Positions 1 through 12,699 of a DNA stretch of 64,000 nt are shown piece by piece. How positions within the stretch are numbered: position 1 is the first letter of the stretch; each line of letters starts with the position of its first letter. Made by a program: the position numbers and the translations under genes. The stretch comes from Nepenthes gracilis (taxonomy: Eukaryota > Streptophyta > Magnoliopsida > Caryophyllales > Nepenthaceae). The stretch spans positions 248,001 through 312,000 of the forward strand of contig BSYO01000025.1 in assembly GCA_033239525.1 (NCBI GenBank). Reading direction: 5' to 3'. The notes beneath the pieces are model-generated. The model did no database searches and was not told where the DNA came from. It saw only the letters and a program-made list of their open reading frames with translations.

Positions 1-11
1 ATATAAGGCTC

Positions 12-897
12 TGATGCTACCCTGGGTTCGAATTATTATACAGATTAAAGAGTCGTGGATCGGATTTTTGGGTCGAGTTGATGCAAGCGAGTCTGGTCTC
101 TATATCTTCGAACTTGAATTCTGTACAATACAATGAACAAATAAAATGTCAGATGATTAGTGAGATTCACTCTCTGGTATATCCTCCAACATTAAGTCAG
201 TAATTCTTCTTTGAGAAAAAAAATATAGAAGATGCAGAATAAAAGTGCTAATATATATGTGAGGGGACTAAGCGTGTTGTGCTCAACGGAGAGCATCTTT
301 GAGAGAGAAATGTGCTTGGAGAGGAGCATCTTAGTAGTCTTTTTTTTATAGTTTATCTCTTTTTTTCCCTTCTCGTTGTAGTGAAGGGATATTTATAGTG
401 TTAGCGGATGATTTGATCTTCTCTGACTGCTAACAATCGTCTGTTAAACTGTCCAAATGGAAAAATGCCAAATAAAATTTCAACCCCTTCTAAAGAGATT
501 AAAATAAAAGAAAACTTAGGAGGCTTTTTCAACATATGTGCTACGACGTTCTCCTGTAGAAAAGAGTAACATTAGTTAAAAACGGTTGATGGATTAGGGT
601 CCGATGTATGAGTGCAACAATATCCTCCCATGAGAATGAGTACCATCAGTTAAATGTGGTTGATGAACTAGGCTTTGATAAAGCTCGGCGACTATGGCAA
701 CCATACCTAGTTGGCCAACAAGAGGCTTTCCTAGTTAGAGTGCAACAACGTCCTCTCCTATGAATGAGAACCACCAAACAACATGGTTGATTGACCAGGG
801 TCTGACCAAACCCAACAACAATGGCAACTATTACTAGTCAGCAAACAAAGAATATGTTAAGCAAAAAGATCAGCATATATAAAAAAGAAAAGCATCA
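12..897 (+). repeat. LTR of the TGATGC family (ends approximate)
   Basis: The segment starts TGATGCTACC and a GCATCA lies at 892-897, so it may be bounded by the inverted ends TGATGC/GCATCA. Its first 230 bases align with the starts of the LTRs at 22410, 36867 and 46941. In particular, a conserved TATCCTCCRACATT block near 180 recurs in the same order as in the 46941 copy. A TATTTATAG box lies near 388, as in the other copies. No matching 5-bp duplication was found (left flank ggctc, right flank acaac), so the right end is uncertain; an alternative end is near 840. The orientation by homology is plus, opposite to the gag-like gene to its right. Confidence 0.55.
546..810. repeat. three imperfect direct repeats inside the LTR
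   Basis: Three related blocks begin near 546, 620 and 748. Each has a 'tcctc...atgagaatgag' style start and continues with 'ggttgatgRaYtagg' about 40 bases later. Copies two and three are preceded by the same gtgcaaca. They lie in the downstream half of the LTR after the TATA-like box, where LTR families often carry variable tandem blocks. Confidence 0.5.
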
Positions 898-1099
898 ACA
901 ACAATGACTAGAAAAATCTATTTAATTTATTAATGAATAAATATTTACAACACAAAGACCTAAAGCTTCCAAGAGAAGAGTTACAATGATATTGCCATTT
1001 GTCTACACTTGAACATCGTGACTATCCTAAGGCTGAGAGCTCCCTAGAGATTGTGGTGACAGATCCTTGCCTGGCTCTGAGAAATCCTTAATATCTTAA

Positions 1100-2800
1100 C
1101 GGCGTGAAGTTCTAAAATTTCTCAGATCAAAGTAGCAAAAAGAAAAGTTTGAAACAACCAAGGACACAATCCGTCTGTAGCGATAGAATCCATCCTAAAA
1201 TCTATCATCTAGAGTAGGTCCAACCTCTTCCGAACGGAGACGAATCCTCAGCTCTCCTTTGAGTTGAGCGCACTTACTTTAAAGATTAGCATATTGATGC
1301 TCAACCTCCTAGATCTTGTCCTTGAGTGAAGTGATCCGATCCATGGCCAAGGATTCTTCATCTGATAGTTCTTCGAAACTCACCAGCCACTTAAATAGCT
1401 CTCTATTTAGGAAAGAAACCCAATCTTAACTCTACTCGACTTCAACAATGACAACATTAACCCGAATCTCCACCTCTTTGAGTGTAGCAGGATCGACGAA
1501 CATTTAAGGCAGATATGAGATATCAACATCTTGTTGGTACAACCCATTTGTAATCAAATGAACCAACTTCTGCGATTATCAAGCAAAGCATAACAATATG
1601 TGAAGAATATGTGAAGACGAAGATGGATAGGGAGAAGTTCTGAACGGCAAAAAGAATATGTGAAGACGAAGATGGATAGGGAGAAGTTCTGAACCCAGAG
1701 ATAGATGGAGTCTTCCAACACAAAAGAGTTAAAACATGATGCTGGTGAGGGACCTCAAACCCGACAGAAGAAAAAATGTATGAAACCGTTAGGTGCTCAA
1801 ATGCCGAAGTGTCAATGCGGGGAACCTCAATCACATTCACAGCCCTAGAATTATTATCAAAATCTTCTGTCGCCTGATCATTATTAACGTGCTCCACAAT
1901 GAAAACAATAGGAGGTGTGGTAATAGGCTCATCGGGTGACAGGTTAACCAAAACTGGACCCTGTAATCAGTTACAAATGGAGTATCGATCGGTTCATTCG
2001 ATCCACAAGCAACGAGGTCCTTTATTCTTAGAACAGTGAGTAATGAAGTCTCATCACCCTTAATGAATTCGTGCATCTCTTCAAAAGAGTCCCGGATGAA
2101 AAGTTCACCCAGTTTTCTCTTGGGCTAATAAAAAGCTATGATAGCAACAGCCTCCCCTTCCATTCTCACTTCCTAGTCGACAATAGCGAGCGCCTATCCC
2201 ATCAAAAAATTATTTATTCTTCGGAGTGGTATAGCATTTTTCTCAGTAAGCTCCGTCAAGGGTCGAGCCATGCAAGACTCATTCTTTGCGACATCTCCAG
2301 GGTAGGCGGGATTCACCCTATCCTATTTGTTAGAGAGAGTCCAAACGGAAAGGGATCGCAATATAAAAATATCGGTTTTCTAACCCTTTATTGAATCTGG
2401 ATTACCCCTTCTTATTTTATACTTTCTACGGGGGATAAATAAAATCCAGTCACCTTCTTAGTTAAACCAAAAAACAACTTTGATAGTCTGGACATTCAGA
2501 AGAAGCTTTCAATAGCGAAGGAATATGCACAAATAAATGAAATATTTAATGGCATTGGGATGGAAGTGCACGATAGGAATTTGGAGTGCCTCCAAAATCT
2601 CATACAACTCCCTCGCAAAAGGAATGTAAAGACCTTCATTTAGGTGGGCCTCATAGATGGTGATGAAGTCAAACCAATGAGAGTAGACTTTATCATTAGA
2701 CAAAGGCACTTGGTAGGGAATGCCAATAGGGCTATTGAACCTATCAAAAATGTTGTTCACATCATCACAAGCGAGGATGGAAGGGATTCCAGCGACACTT
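1100..2800 (-). pseudogene. degenerate gag-like protein, Transposase_28 type
   Basis: Read on the minus strand, 2760-2509 encodes a stretch with YEAHLNEGLYIPFARELYE and, later, HPNAIKYFIYLCIFL. This pattern (EAHL, G-L-P, ...HPNA..., aliphatic run) matches the plant 'putative gypsy type transposon' family (Pfam Transposase_28). Further down, about 2400-2070, are fragments with a GWKT-like and an F-Y-I-R motif. A C-terminal piece at about 1257-1155 has the core GELRIRLR...RRIVSLV and aligns with the plus-strand pieces near 39800 and 42200. Several stop codons and frame changes interrupt it, so it is a dead copy. No protease, reverse transcriptase or integrase lies next to it. The assignment rests on my recall of the family pattern, not a search. 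Confidence 0.55.
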
Positions 2801-3029
2801 GTAGAAATTGCTCAATGAGTCATTGAGGCAAGAAAAGAGCAAATTAGGGCTGAAGGGGTGAAATGTTAAGAAGTGCAGAAACAAAAAAGCACCAGAAATT
2901 GAATGTGAGAATTGAGTTTTATAATTATGTTAATTATGCTAAAAACCCAGAATTCAAAGGCTCGCCTCTCGATGCAGTGGTAGCGTAAAAATTAATCAAT
3001 AGGGCAGGTTAACGGAATTTAATCTGATT

Positions 3030-4440
3030 ATATTTAAACAGGGCAATAAAACCGGGCAGCAATCCAAGGCATCTGATAAATTGGTGGGGGCGACACCACC
3101 TGATCTGATACATTCAGCTGGGACAGCAAAATAGGGTAGCAGTAGCACCGGGCAGCAGTAAAGGGAGATGATTCAGCAACATATAATCTGATGTACAGCA
3201 GCCACGTTGAAGCAGCAGCAACACAGGGCAGCAGCATACTGACGATTAAGCAAAATTAATTAACAAGAGATAATTCAGCGAAATCAGGAAATGATTCAGC
3301 AAACTTAACAAACACAGGACAGCAGCCATGTTAAAGTGAAAGATGATTCAACAAATTCAATCTGATTTAGGTAGATAACCTGGCAACAATACAGCCAAAC
3401 ATGGATGATTCAGCAGGAGATAAATTCAGCAGCTTCAACCTATTTAGAGGTAACGAGAGGAGAAGAGAGGAGAAAACCGAAATGGAGAGAGGTGAAGAAA
3501 GGAAGTGTCCCCAGGATTTTAATAGCTGATTTTGGGTAATTCAGATTAAGGCAATTGCACCACAAGCTTTTCTTTTACTTGTTGATTCTTGCTATTTCTT
3601 TGAGTTTTGTTGGTCCAGTACTCACCTCCTTTGCTGCATCACGTTGCTGATTTTCCCAAACTGAGGCATGTGTTTTGCTGATTTTCTGTTTTGCTGAATT
3701 TCGGCTTTATTAAATCTAGATTATGCTTTGTTGTTTCTTTACACATTCGGTTGATTATGCTATTTTATGCTTTCTGATTTGAGCTACCGCTACTTTGCTG
3801 ATTTAGGAGTCATGCTAATTGCTGATGCTGGAAATCAGTTTTGAAGCTTTGCTGAACTTTTAAACTGTGCTGCATCACATTTGTTGAACTCTGTGTCATA
3901 CTAAAGCACGTTGCTGCATCACATTGCTGATTTCTGATTTTTCTTTCTGTTTTGCTGATTTGCTATATTCCTATATTAAATTGATATAACATATGTGCTG
4001 ATTTTATATGTGATGCTCAAGTAGGATGTAATCTAGAATCTGATTTCTAAAGCTTGCTAATTTTTATACATAATGTCCACACTGCTGATTCTTACTTGCT
4101 GTATCGTGTTTTGTTGCATTCCAGTTGCTGAATTATATTTTGCTAATTTCTAAAGCTGAACCAGGATGCTTTATTCAGGCATTGCTAATTTTGCTGAACC
4201 AGGAGGCTGTATATTTAAGCTTGCTAATTTTCTTCACACGTTGCTATATTAAGCTTACTGATTTTTGAAGCTGAATATATTACGAAAATATGATACTACT
4301 GATTTTTGAAGCTGTGTTATACGTTGCTGATTTTTGAAGCTTATTGATTTTTAAAACTTGAAATATTGTCATACTGCTGTTGTGTCATACTTCTGATTTT
4401 AATTCTAAAAATATGACGCTAGAATTTGAAATATTGATTT
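3030..4440. repeat. low-complexity region with two opposed arms of CAGCA / TGCTG repeats
   Basis: From 3030 to about 3440 the plus strand is rich in GGGCAGCAG and ATTCAGCA (for example 3171, 3294, 3408, 3424). From about 3590 to 4440 it is rich in the reverse complement, TGCTGATTT or TGCTGAATT (for example 3645, 3677, 3692). A purine-rich stretch (agagaggagaagagagg) separates the arms near 3455. No coding capacity was recognised. It may be the remains of a fold-back element or a repeat-rich LTR. Confidence 0.5.
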
Positions 4441-6852
4441 TGTTAGAATAAATTTAATAATCAAAAACTCTACAATATGTTATGAATTATATACATTTTT
4501 TCCTAGGGTTGAGAAAATTAAGAAAAATAACTAAGAAGAAGTATAGAGTTTTCACAAGAATTTTAAAAAAGGGAGGAATTAAAAAGCTGGACTAATGAAT
4601 TATTTAGAAGTTAATATTTTTTGACATACCTTAGAATATTGTAATAGTAATAGAAGAAATGCCCCTAACACCACAGGGGAAGAAATGCAGCTTTTGGCCC
4701 TATTTATTGGGTATAAAGATATGTACCACCTATCTCTGGGTGTGAATAGGAAGGAAGACCTTAGATTGTATAGATTGAACACAATTTTTTTTTTTTGATT
4801 GTCCGCTCCGTTAATTAATAAGGCCTATTTGCCATGATCCATCAAGTTAAATAAGTTTTCAATGTACTGATAGTTAAGATAGTAAAAGAACAAGATAAAA
4901 AAATTGAATGCGTCATAAAAATATTTTATGTTTATATTTTATACTTAGATATGCATCACGACTTTTATTCCTTTCGATGATATATTTTAAGTATAAATAT
5001 GCATGTCTTTGTATATATTACGCCTTACTAATTATTTAGCCTACTTTCTTACTATTTTATTAGCCCTTGATGCTTCAAACGAGCTGTTACTTGACAAATA
5101 TGAGTGAAGATGGAAGTCTTAATTATGCTTTACATTTGGATAATGTATTTGGAATGTTTAGTATTTTGATATATTTAGTTTAACTGAAATTGAGATATGT
5201 ATATAGTAATATTATATAACTTTGAAATATGACATGATGTAATTCTATTTTTGGTGATGTTAGTTTAGTATTTCTTTCACAGATTTTGTGGGCATTATAT
5301 ATGTTTTCACAAATTGTTATGGAATTGATATTGGTATTTAGCAAGTATCTTTCCTTAATAAGACTCAATATCATATTTCTATAGTATGGTATTGGCGCAA
5401 CTAATGATATAGTAATTGTATGGATCTTGTGTATATTTATATATATGTATCACATTTAATAATTATGATAACGGTTAAGGACGAAAATGAGAATGTGGGA
5501 CATCACATTAAATAGCCAACAATTTGTCCTAGAAATGACATTATTTAAGGGCACTAAAGAGGAGCGTTAGTATAAAAGTTGAGACACATACCTGCATTGG
5601 AGAGTGCTATGGCACAACTGTTTCGCTACGCCAATAATGACTACCTAACAAAATGCCTGCTAGCGTAGCAAATTGATAGCTAGCAGCTCTAACACCCAGA
5701 TCAGTGCGCCTACAGCACTGCACATGTTATAATACCCTAACATATTGTTCCTCAAAGTAATAGACCGGTGATAAGCGACCCTAACACTACTCAAATTGGA
5801 ATCAATTCGATGATTTACGGATGCACAAACAAAGCATTTGAAGTAAATTATTACACATTAGACAATCAAGTGACCGAGTTGATAGAAATTCGAGTTGTCA
5901 AATTGTCTGAAATTAAATGGTGAAAAATAGCATTCAAAGCGTTTCAACTATTCAAAGAATACAAGAATATCGGAGCGATATAAAAAAAAAAGAATATCAT
6001 TTGGGTAACTCTATTTATTAATTCCTTTCACAACGTACAAACATATAATAACAAAAATTCAACTTAAAAGAAAATAAAGAAGACACAGAACGACGACCTA
6101 GATGAAAACATATTCTCTTCTTTTTAAATACTCAAACACAAATTATGCCAAAGGAACCATGAGAACGAAGAAAATGAAAAGAAAAATATCCACCCAAACT
6201 GGCAATGTGTATCTCAATGACCACCACAAGGGTTAGCAAAAAAAGGGTATCGCTACAACATGCAGGCTTGACTTTGGGACGAACATAAAAAGGGAAAAAG
6301 GCCCTTTCTCTAGGAACTACAATAGTTCTTTCCAAGAATGTCAATAGTTCCAAAGAGGGAGGCAACTACAAAAATTGTATGCCAAAATTGAAAACTTTAC
6401 CACAGCGATGAAGGCCTAATTTTGGTACGGATGTAAAATAGGAAAATCAAGACGGTTTTCCACATAAAAGAAAGTAACCAAAAGAGTCTTCAACTATATC
6501 CTTAGATCTTGACTTCAAAGGCTGGAAGAAGGCTCCCATTAGCTACGATTTGCTACATTAAAGGCATCATGTTGGCTCAAAGCAGTCACACCACCGGGTA
6601 GGACAAGGGACACCTCATGATGCACTGCAAAGAGTGCTCCATAATTTATAGCCAAGAAGAGTGCTCAATGGGCATTCAATTTGGGAAGATATTGAATCAT
6701 GGTATTAATGACAGATAATAAAATCCTATCAAACAAGACCCCATACTAGCAGAATATTTGGGGAAGAAACTTGCATTGATGGAGCTATAGCTGGCGTCCC
6801 ATTGATAACATGTTAGGAGTTGAAATTCAAACCTTCTAGCATGGAAGATTAG
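4441..6852. other. AT-rich intergenic DNA, nothing recognised
   Basis: Reading both strands I see only AT-rich sequence with short spurious open frames. No splice-consistent coding run, RNA gene or clear element boundary was found. The GC content rises between about 5540 and 5760 and between 6480 and 6840, possibly old transposon fragments, but no domain can be named. Confidence 0.5.
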
Positions 6853-7333
6853 TGATGGGTACGGCTAGGAACGGGCCAATCTAATACACAAATGGATAAA
6901 AACCCCAAATACCGATTACCTAATAGAAGACACCTCAAGGTCAATCAAGCAAATCGTGCGCAAATACATGAGTTAAGGGACACAATATAAACAGTCGGGT
7001 ATTAAAGGATCATAATGAGCTACTTAATGGTCGAACACAGGCAGTGGTTAAGTCGACCCAATAACTGAAAATCGGGCGATCCTACCATTGAATTGATGTA
7101 GTCGTTACACATGCAAATAACGTCCCTCACCATTGAACCGAAATGGCACATGCACACACATTAATTTCAGGTGCCTGCCAGCCAAACGACATCTCTCATT
7201 ATAAATAAACTTATAATATCTCTAATCCCCATTTTAGATTATTTTGATATTCATTATAATTTTGGATTAATTAAATATATTTTAAAATAATTATATTGTA
7301 AACTTTTGAAGAATTTTTGGGTCAGTAACATGG
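6853..7333 (+). repeat. possible LTR fragment (TGATGGGTAC start)
   Basis: The sequence starts TGATGGGTAC, the same ten bases that open the solo LTR at 14261. It keeps a loose similarity over the next 100 bases (GGCCAAT or GGCCCAT, ACCCAAAT, GGTCAA). No terminal repeat or target-site duplication was found, so the call is weak. Confidence 0.25.
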
Positions 7334-8708
7334 TGTCTGATACACGCTCATGCACCAATTCCAGGAAGCCCATGCACGAGGCACGCTCAAGCACCGACGT
7401 TGTTATATAAGAAGGCACACACAGTGCGCATCATTTGCACGCAATAGAGGCAGAGAGGACAGAGAGAGAGCATGAGGAGAGGAGAGAGGAAGTGAAATAC
7501 AGGCACTCCGGAGTATCCTTTTATTAGGTATGTTTACTATAAAGTCGATGTAAGTATTCTCTAACCCTATCATTTATCTATTTTAGTATCTGATGTATTT
7601 TGATTCTAATTTTGAGGTTTAAAGTCATGCATACAAAATTTTACTTATGCGTCTATTTTTCTCAGTGTATATGCGAGTTTTACCAATTATTTGAGGATTT
7701 TGTTCTATTCTATTAATATTTGAGGGTTTTGTCATTTTCTAAAAAATGGATAAATATTGGATATCGTATATTTTTATATAGTATATCTCTATGAAAATGA
7801 GAGTGAAGCTTGCCTTGGGCCTTAAATTTATCATGCACATTGTTGAGGCCCTGATGGGTTGATATGTGATCCAATAATATGAGATTGTCGAGAGTTGTAA
7901 GCGTAAAATATAGTTGGAATCCAATGACATGAAATTGTTGAAAGTTGTAGACCTAAAATATAGTCAAGTCGAGAGGTGCATGCTTAAAATGTAATCGGGA
8001 TTCAATGATATGAGATGAGCGATAGTTATAGGCCTAAAAATGTAGTAGAAATCTAATGATATAAGATGGTCAAGAATTGCTGGCCTAAAATTACGCTGGT
8101 GGCTATGCATATGAGATATGGACCATGTGATTTATTTTATACGATTTGTTATAAGGCATCACCCTCCGTCAAATTTATATGTGTTATTTTTACATATATA
8201 TGATGATACTTATTGAGTTTTAGGCTCATATTTTTTATTTTATTCCTTCAAATTAGAAGGTTTAGATATATTACAAGAACTGATTGAGATTCAACGTGAC
8301 ATCATATTTCCTAGTGAGTATCGTATCTATTTAGATAGATGATGTTTGTTGTATTTTGATTTTTTTTTATTGGATTTGTACTGAAATGTATTTTAGTTAT
8401 TGAGAGTTGATTGAGTAAAGACCATAGGACTGTATATTAAGAATTATTGGATATGTTGTACATGTAAATAAGTTGTTATTAATTGGATATTTTTCTTACG
8501 ACTATTCGGAATCGGTCAAGATTGTGTTGTCCTGACGGTTGCTTAATGAGATCGTGTGATGAGTTTTTGGGTCTGTCTGTTTATGATTAATTGATGTCAA
8601 AATTTTATTGTCTATATAATTATATCACATCCGATTTAAAATCTAATTATCTATTATTTAGGATTTAAATATTTATAAATTTGACATGTTTGGTCTGAAT
8701 TCATGACA
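7334..8708 (+). repeat. LTR-like repeat region, perhaps from a Ty3 chromovirus
   Basis: The region holds a TTATATAAGAAGGCACAC promoter-like box near 7402 and a GA-rich stretch after it. It ends with TGACA at 8704-8708. The downstream part contains a 'cctgacggttgcttaatgagatcg' type block near 8540, which resembles LTRs of Tekay/Del-type plant chromoviruses as I remember them. No internal genes belong to it and no target-site duplication was found. Confidence 0.3.
7867..8098. repeat. about 51-bp tandem repeat, four to five imperfect units
   Basis: Units start at about 7870, 7920, 8001 and 8052. Each has a core like tccaatgatatgagat followed by gttgtaggcctaaaat. A shortened unit without the first half lies at about 7965-8000. 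The repeats sit inside the LTR-like region and carry no open frame. Confidence 0.7.
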
Positions 8709-8879
8709 AAACCCTCTCCCCCAAAAAGAGGAGAATAGAGTCTGAACAACAATGATGAGAGGAAAAAGATATAAAAGATACTTATCCAGACGAGTGCTCA
8801 TATACACAAGCTATTCCACAAGACGAGTATACAAATATTAAAACTACTCCACCAATTGAGTGCACATAAATGAGCATTG

Positions 8880-9354
8880 TGTCATGGTTTACATTTTAAT
8901 AGTAGCAAACCATGCGGCGCATCCAATTCTCATGGGAACGGGCACTAGGCAAGTTAAACCACAAGTACTTTAAAGTACTTAGGGAAAATCAAAGAGAGAA
9001 AAGGGAGAAAAGAGAGGCCGAGACACAATGTGAAAATTTATATCAGTGTAAAGTTTGTAAAACGAAAGAAAGTCGCTAGTAAAAGTGTAAAAATACAATC
9101 AATCAAACAATCAATAATAATAAGATAACAATCGGATATGGAAAAAGATTTTAAGAATTCATCCCCATATAGAGATATTTGGGCATTTTCACATTTTGCA
9201 CTACTATACATTGGAATATCCTAACTTTTAGGATGGGATTTCTAATTTTTTTACTATACTAAAATTCAAACTAAATTTACCTAAATTTCTATAAAAATAC
9301 AATGATGGGAAAAAATTATGTAAAAATTTATATGGCTCGGTTCGGATTTTAACA
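8880..9354 (-). repeat. 3' LTR of the minus-strand Ty3 element
   Basis: The LTR runs TGTTAAAATCC... to ...CCATGACA on the minus strand, 475 bp. It aligns along its length with the two pieces of the right LTR and with the solo LTR at 55877-56315. The purine-rich GTAGGGGAGGA next to it on the minus strand is the expected polypurine tract. Confidence 0.85.
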
Positions 9355-9449
9355 TCCTCCCCTACTAAGTTGTCAGTGTCCCTATTGACTTGATCTTCAA
9401 ATTGGCTTTGGCTTATTACTTCTTCAATCTTACATCTTCAATGAGTTCC

Positions 9450-12400
9450 TAACTTGCTTCTTCTATTGGTCTTTCCTTTCATTTTATGAGCACTTCTTTT
9501 TTCTTCTTCCTTGTTGATGTTGCCACCTCCCATTCAACAATAATCTCTTCAACTTTTGGTACTAGTGGTGGTTTCATCCGAATATTAGAGCACTGTGATT
9601 GGTTGCGTGAAGAGTCTTCCATATCAAAATAATATAGCTTCAAACGGCTTACATGGAAGACAAGGTGGACCTTTATCCATTCCGAATAATCTATCTTGTA
9701 TAATGCCTTCCCCACATGAGCAAAAATCTAGATAAACCCTTCATATTTTCGTAGGAGGCGCTTGTCTCTTCCTATGAGAAATCACATTTGCTCTTGAAGA
9801 AGCTTCACCGGTACTAGATCTCCTACCTTGAAATGTATAGGCTACATATTCTAATCTGTCTACTTCTTCATTCGATGAGACCCTTTCTCCAAGAAGGCTA
9901 TGACAATCTCCGTGTTCTACTTCCACTGCTAAGCAAAATTGGAAGCACGAGGACACTTTCCTTTATATAGCTCAACCACAATGTGTGGAAAAAGGGGTAG
10001 TTAACCTATTACAATATCGAAAGGATTCTTATTTGAATAAGAACATTTTTTAGTGTTAAAACAAAATTGAGTAATATTGAAGACCTTCGCCAAATCCTTC
10101 TGATTGGTACTCACAAAATGCTATAAGTATTCTTCTAGCGGGCCATTGAATATCTCCGTTTGATCGTCAGTAAGTCGAAGAGTTTTGTCCAAAAGGCTCC
10201 GATGAAGCATCCATTTTAGTCACTCACAATATTTTAGGGCACTCCCCAATATTTGATAGTGTGTTTAAAAAATAAAGATATTGTCTCCTCCTCTAGACAA
10301 TTTCTCGATATCAAAAAAAAAATGTAGCATACTTTAAAAAGCGAGTCCACTATCACCAAGATGCATGAGTACATACCAACCTTGGATAGCTCTACAATGA
10401 AGTCCAGAGTACCACTTTCTCAGGGTCTATTAGATATAGTAAATGGTTCTAACAATCCCGTCATCTTCTACCACTCGACCTTATCTTATTGACAGGTGAG
10501 ACATGTTTTCATATCGTTCATCACATCCTCCTTCATTTTAGACTAATAATAGCCCCTCTGTAATAAACTCAGGGTATGCTGCCACTCCAGGTGGCTAGCC
10601 TATAGAATGTCATGTCATTCTCTGAGGAGTGTCCCCCTAAATCTGCCACCTTTGGATTTGAAAATCTGGTATCCCTTCGTGAAGATTAATCCATTATCTG
10701 TTCAGAATCTTCGAGTTTTACCCTCTTGGATAAGTCAAGGTAGTGTCATGGCCATTGGATCTTTCTCAATATTTGATTTTACCTATTTTCTAATGGTTGA
10801 GGTAATCTCACTTGTCGATAGGTGGATTACTCGAAATAAGGTAGTAAGGTTCAGTCTTCTACTAAGGGCATCTGTAGCCTGATTGCAGCATCTAGATTTA
10901 TACTCTAGTGCCAAGTCAAATTCTACTAAAACCTCCTATCACCGAGCCTGCTTGGATGTCAATTTTGATTGGGTAATGATATGGCTAGTGGCAATGTTGT
11001 CAGTCTTCATAACAAACTTGGATTAGAACAAATAATATCTCAATGTCCTCATACAATGAACAATCGTTAGCAACTTCTCTTGGGCTGCATAATGTCATTC
11101 AGGCTCACTTAATTTTTATCTGTCGTAGGCTACTAGATGGCCTTCCTATAATAAAACCCCTCTGAGAGTGAAGTTTGACGTATCCGTCTGACCTCAAAGT
11201 ACTTGGTTACATCTAGAAGGGCTAGCACCAACTCCTTCACTATCGCGCCTTTAACCTCTTTAAAAGCTTGCTGGCATGTCTTTAGCCACTCCCATTTCTT
11301 ATCATTCTTGAATAAATCTGTTAAAGCTAAATGTTTTTCTTGAATACCCTTCTATAAATCATTGGTAATAGTTCGTAAAGCTAAGGAATAAGTGCAACTC
11401 GCTTACACTTCATAGGACATGCCAATCTAATAGTTTGCATTTTCCTTGGATCCATCCTGATCTAACCTCACCCCACGATGTGTCCTAGGAAGCTAATCCT
11501 TCTTGAGTGAATAAGCATTTTTCACGCTTCATAAAGAGATGATTTTTCTTTAATTTTTGGAATACTAACCTTAGATGCTTCATGTGATTCTCTAAGTTTA
11601 AGTTGTATATCACAATGTCATCCAAATAGACTATCATGAATTTATCCAAGTATTCATGAAATACTTGGTTCATCAACATGCAAAAGATTGTTGGGATGTT
11701 TATTAATCCGAAGGGTATTACGATCCATTTGAAGGCTCCATATCTGGTTACACAAGTGGTTTTTGACTCATCTCCTTCCGAAATTGTGACTTGGTGATAA
11801 CTTGATTTCAAATCAACCTTTGTAAAATACTTGGTGTTGCTCAACTGATCAAATAAGTAAGCGATTAAAGAAATCGGATAGTGGTTCTTTAACATTACCT
11901 TATTCATGTAAAAACATGAACTTCCATCTTACTTTTTTTGAAACAGAACAGGGCCCCATAAGGTACTTTCGAGGGGGCGAATGAACCTTGAACTAATTAG
12001 CCTATTTAGTTATTTTCGTAACTATGCTATTTCTGGAGTTACCATCCGATATGCTCCTTGCACAGGTGGGCTCACCCCCTGGCGTAAGTTTGATCTAGTG
12101 ATCCACCGCTCTCCTGGGTGGAAGCACTTTAGGCAACTCCGTTGGCACCATCTCTTCAAATTCCTCTAAAAGTTGGCTGACTTTCGCCGGTAGAGGTCCA
12201 ACCATGATGTCTTCATCCACTAACAAAGCCGCGAAGAAGGTAGGCTCGTTTTTTTTCAGACCCTTCTTGAGTTAGAGTGCAGACAATACCTTATCCTTAC
12301 CCTTCCTCTCAAGCTCTTTCGGCCTTTTGGAAGCGTTCATTAGACACAAAATTTTACCCATGTAGAATACCAAGTTTAAGTGAGGCATTGTCACTTTCTT
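9450..12400 (-). pseudogene. broken Ty3 pol: protease to C-terminal domain
   Basis: The clearest piece is 11907-11485: KVDLKSSYHQV, a PFGL-like patch and the catalytic VYLDDIVIY, i.e. reverse transcriptase of the Ty3 type with an intact DD pair. Downstream on the minus strand, about 11300-10900, are RNase H-like fragments. At 10520-10340 come CLTCQ and DFIVEL...ILVIVDS fragments of the integrase zinc-binding and core regions. At 9715-9479 comes a basic C-terminal piece with VHLVFHVSRLK (normally VHPVFHVSxLK), followed by the chromodomain-like position. Stops and frameshifts separate all pieces. Confidence 0.8.
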
Positions 12401-12699
12401 ATTCACTTTAAGGAAGTCCATCACCAAGATCAAGTCAAAGTCATCCATTGGTGCCGCTGTGACATTTAACTACCCATTCCACTCTTTGAGTCGTACTGGC
12501 ACCAACTTGGCAATACCAAGGGTGAGCTTTACCTTTGTGTTCATGGCCTTCATGCTGTCGCTATCTTTTCCCAATCGTAACCCCAATCAATCTGCTTCAA
12601 CTCCAGCCACAAAATTGTGAGTACGCATGTGTTGACCATGATGCAAACACTCTTTTTGTTCACTTGCAGTTCCACATACATCAAGTTTGTAAATTTGGT

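Noticed and set aside
2071..2394. Plus-strand open frame of 107 codons
   Set aside because: It lies opposite the minus-strand gag-like pseudogene, whose frame shows family motifs; the plus-strand protein shows none.
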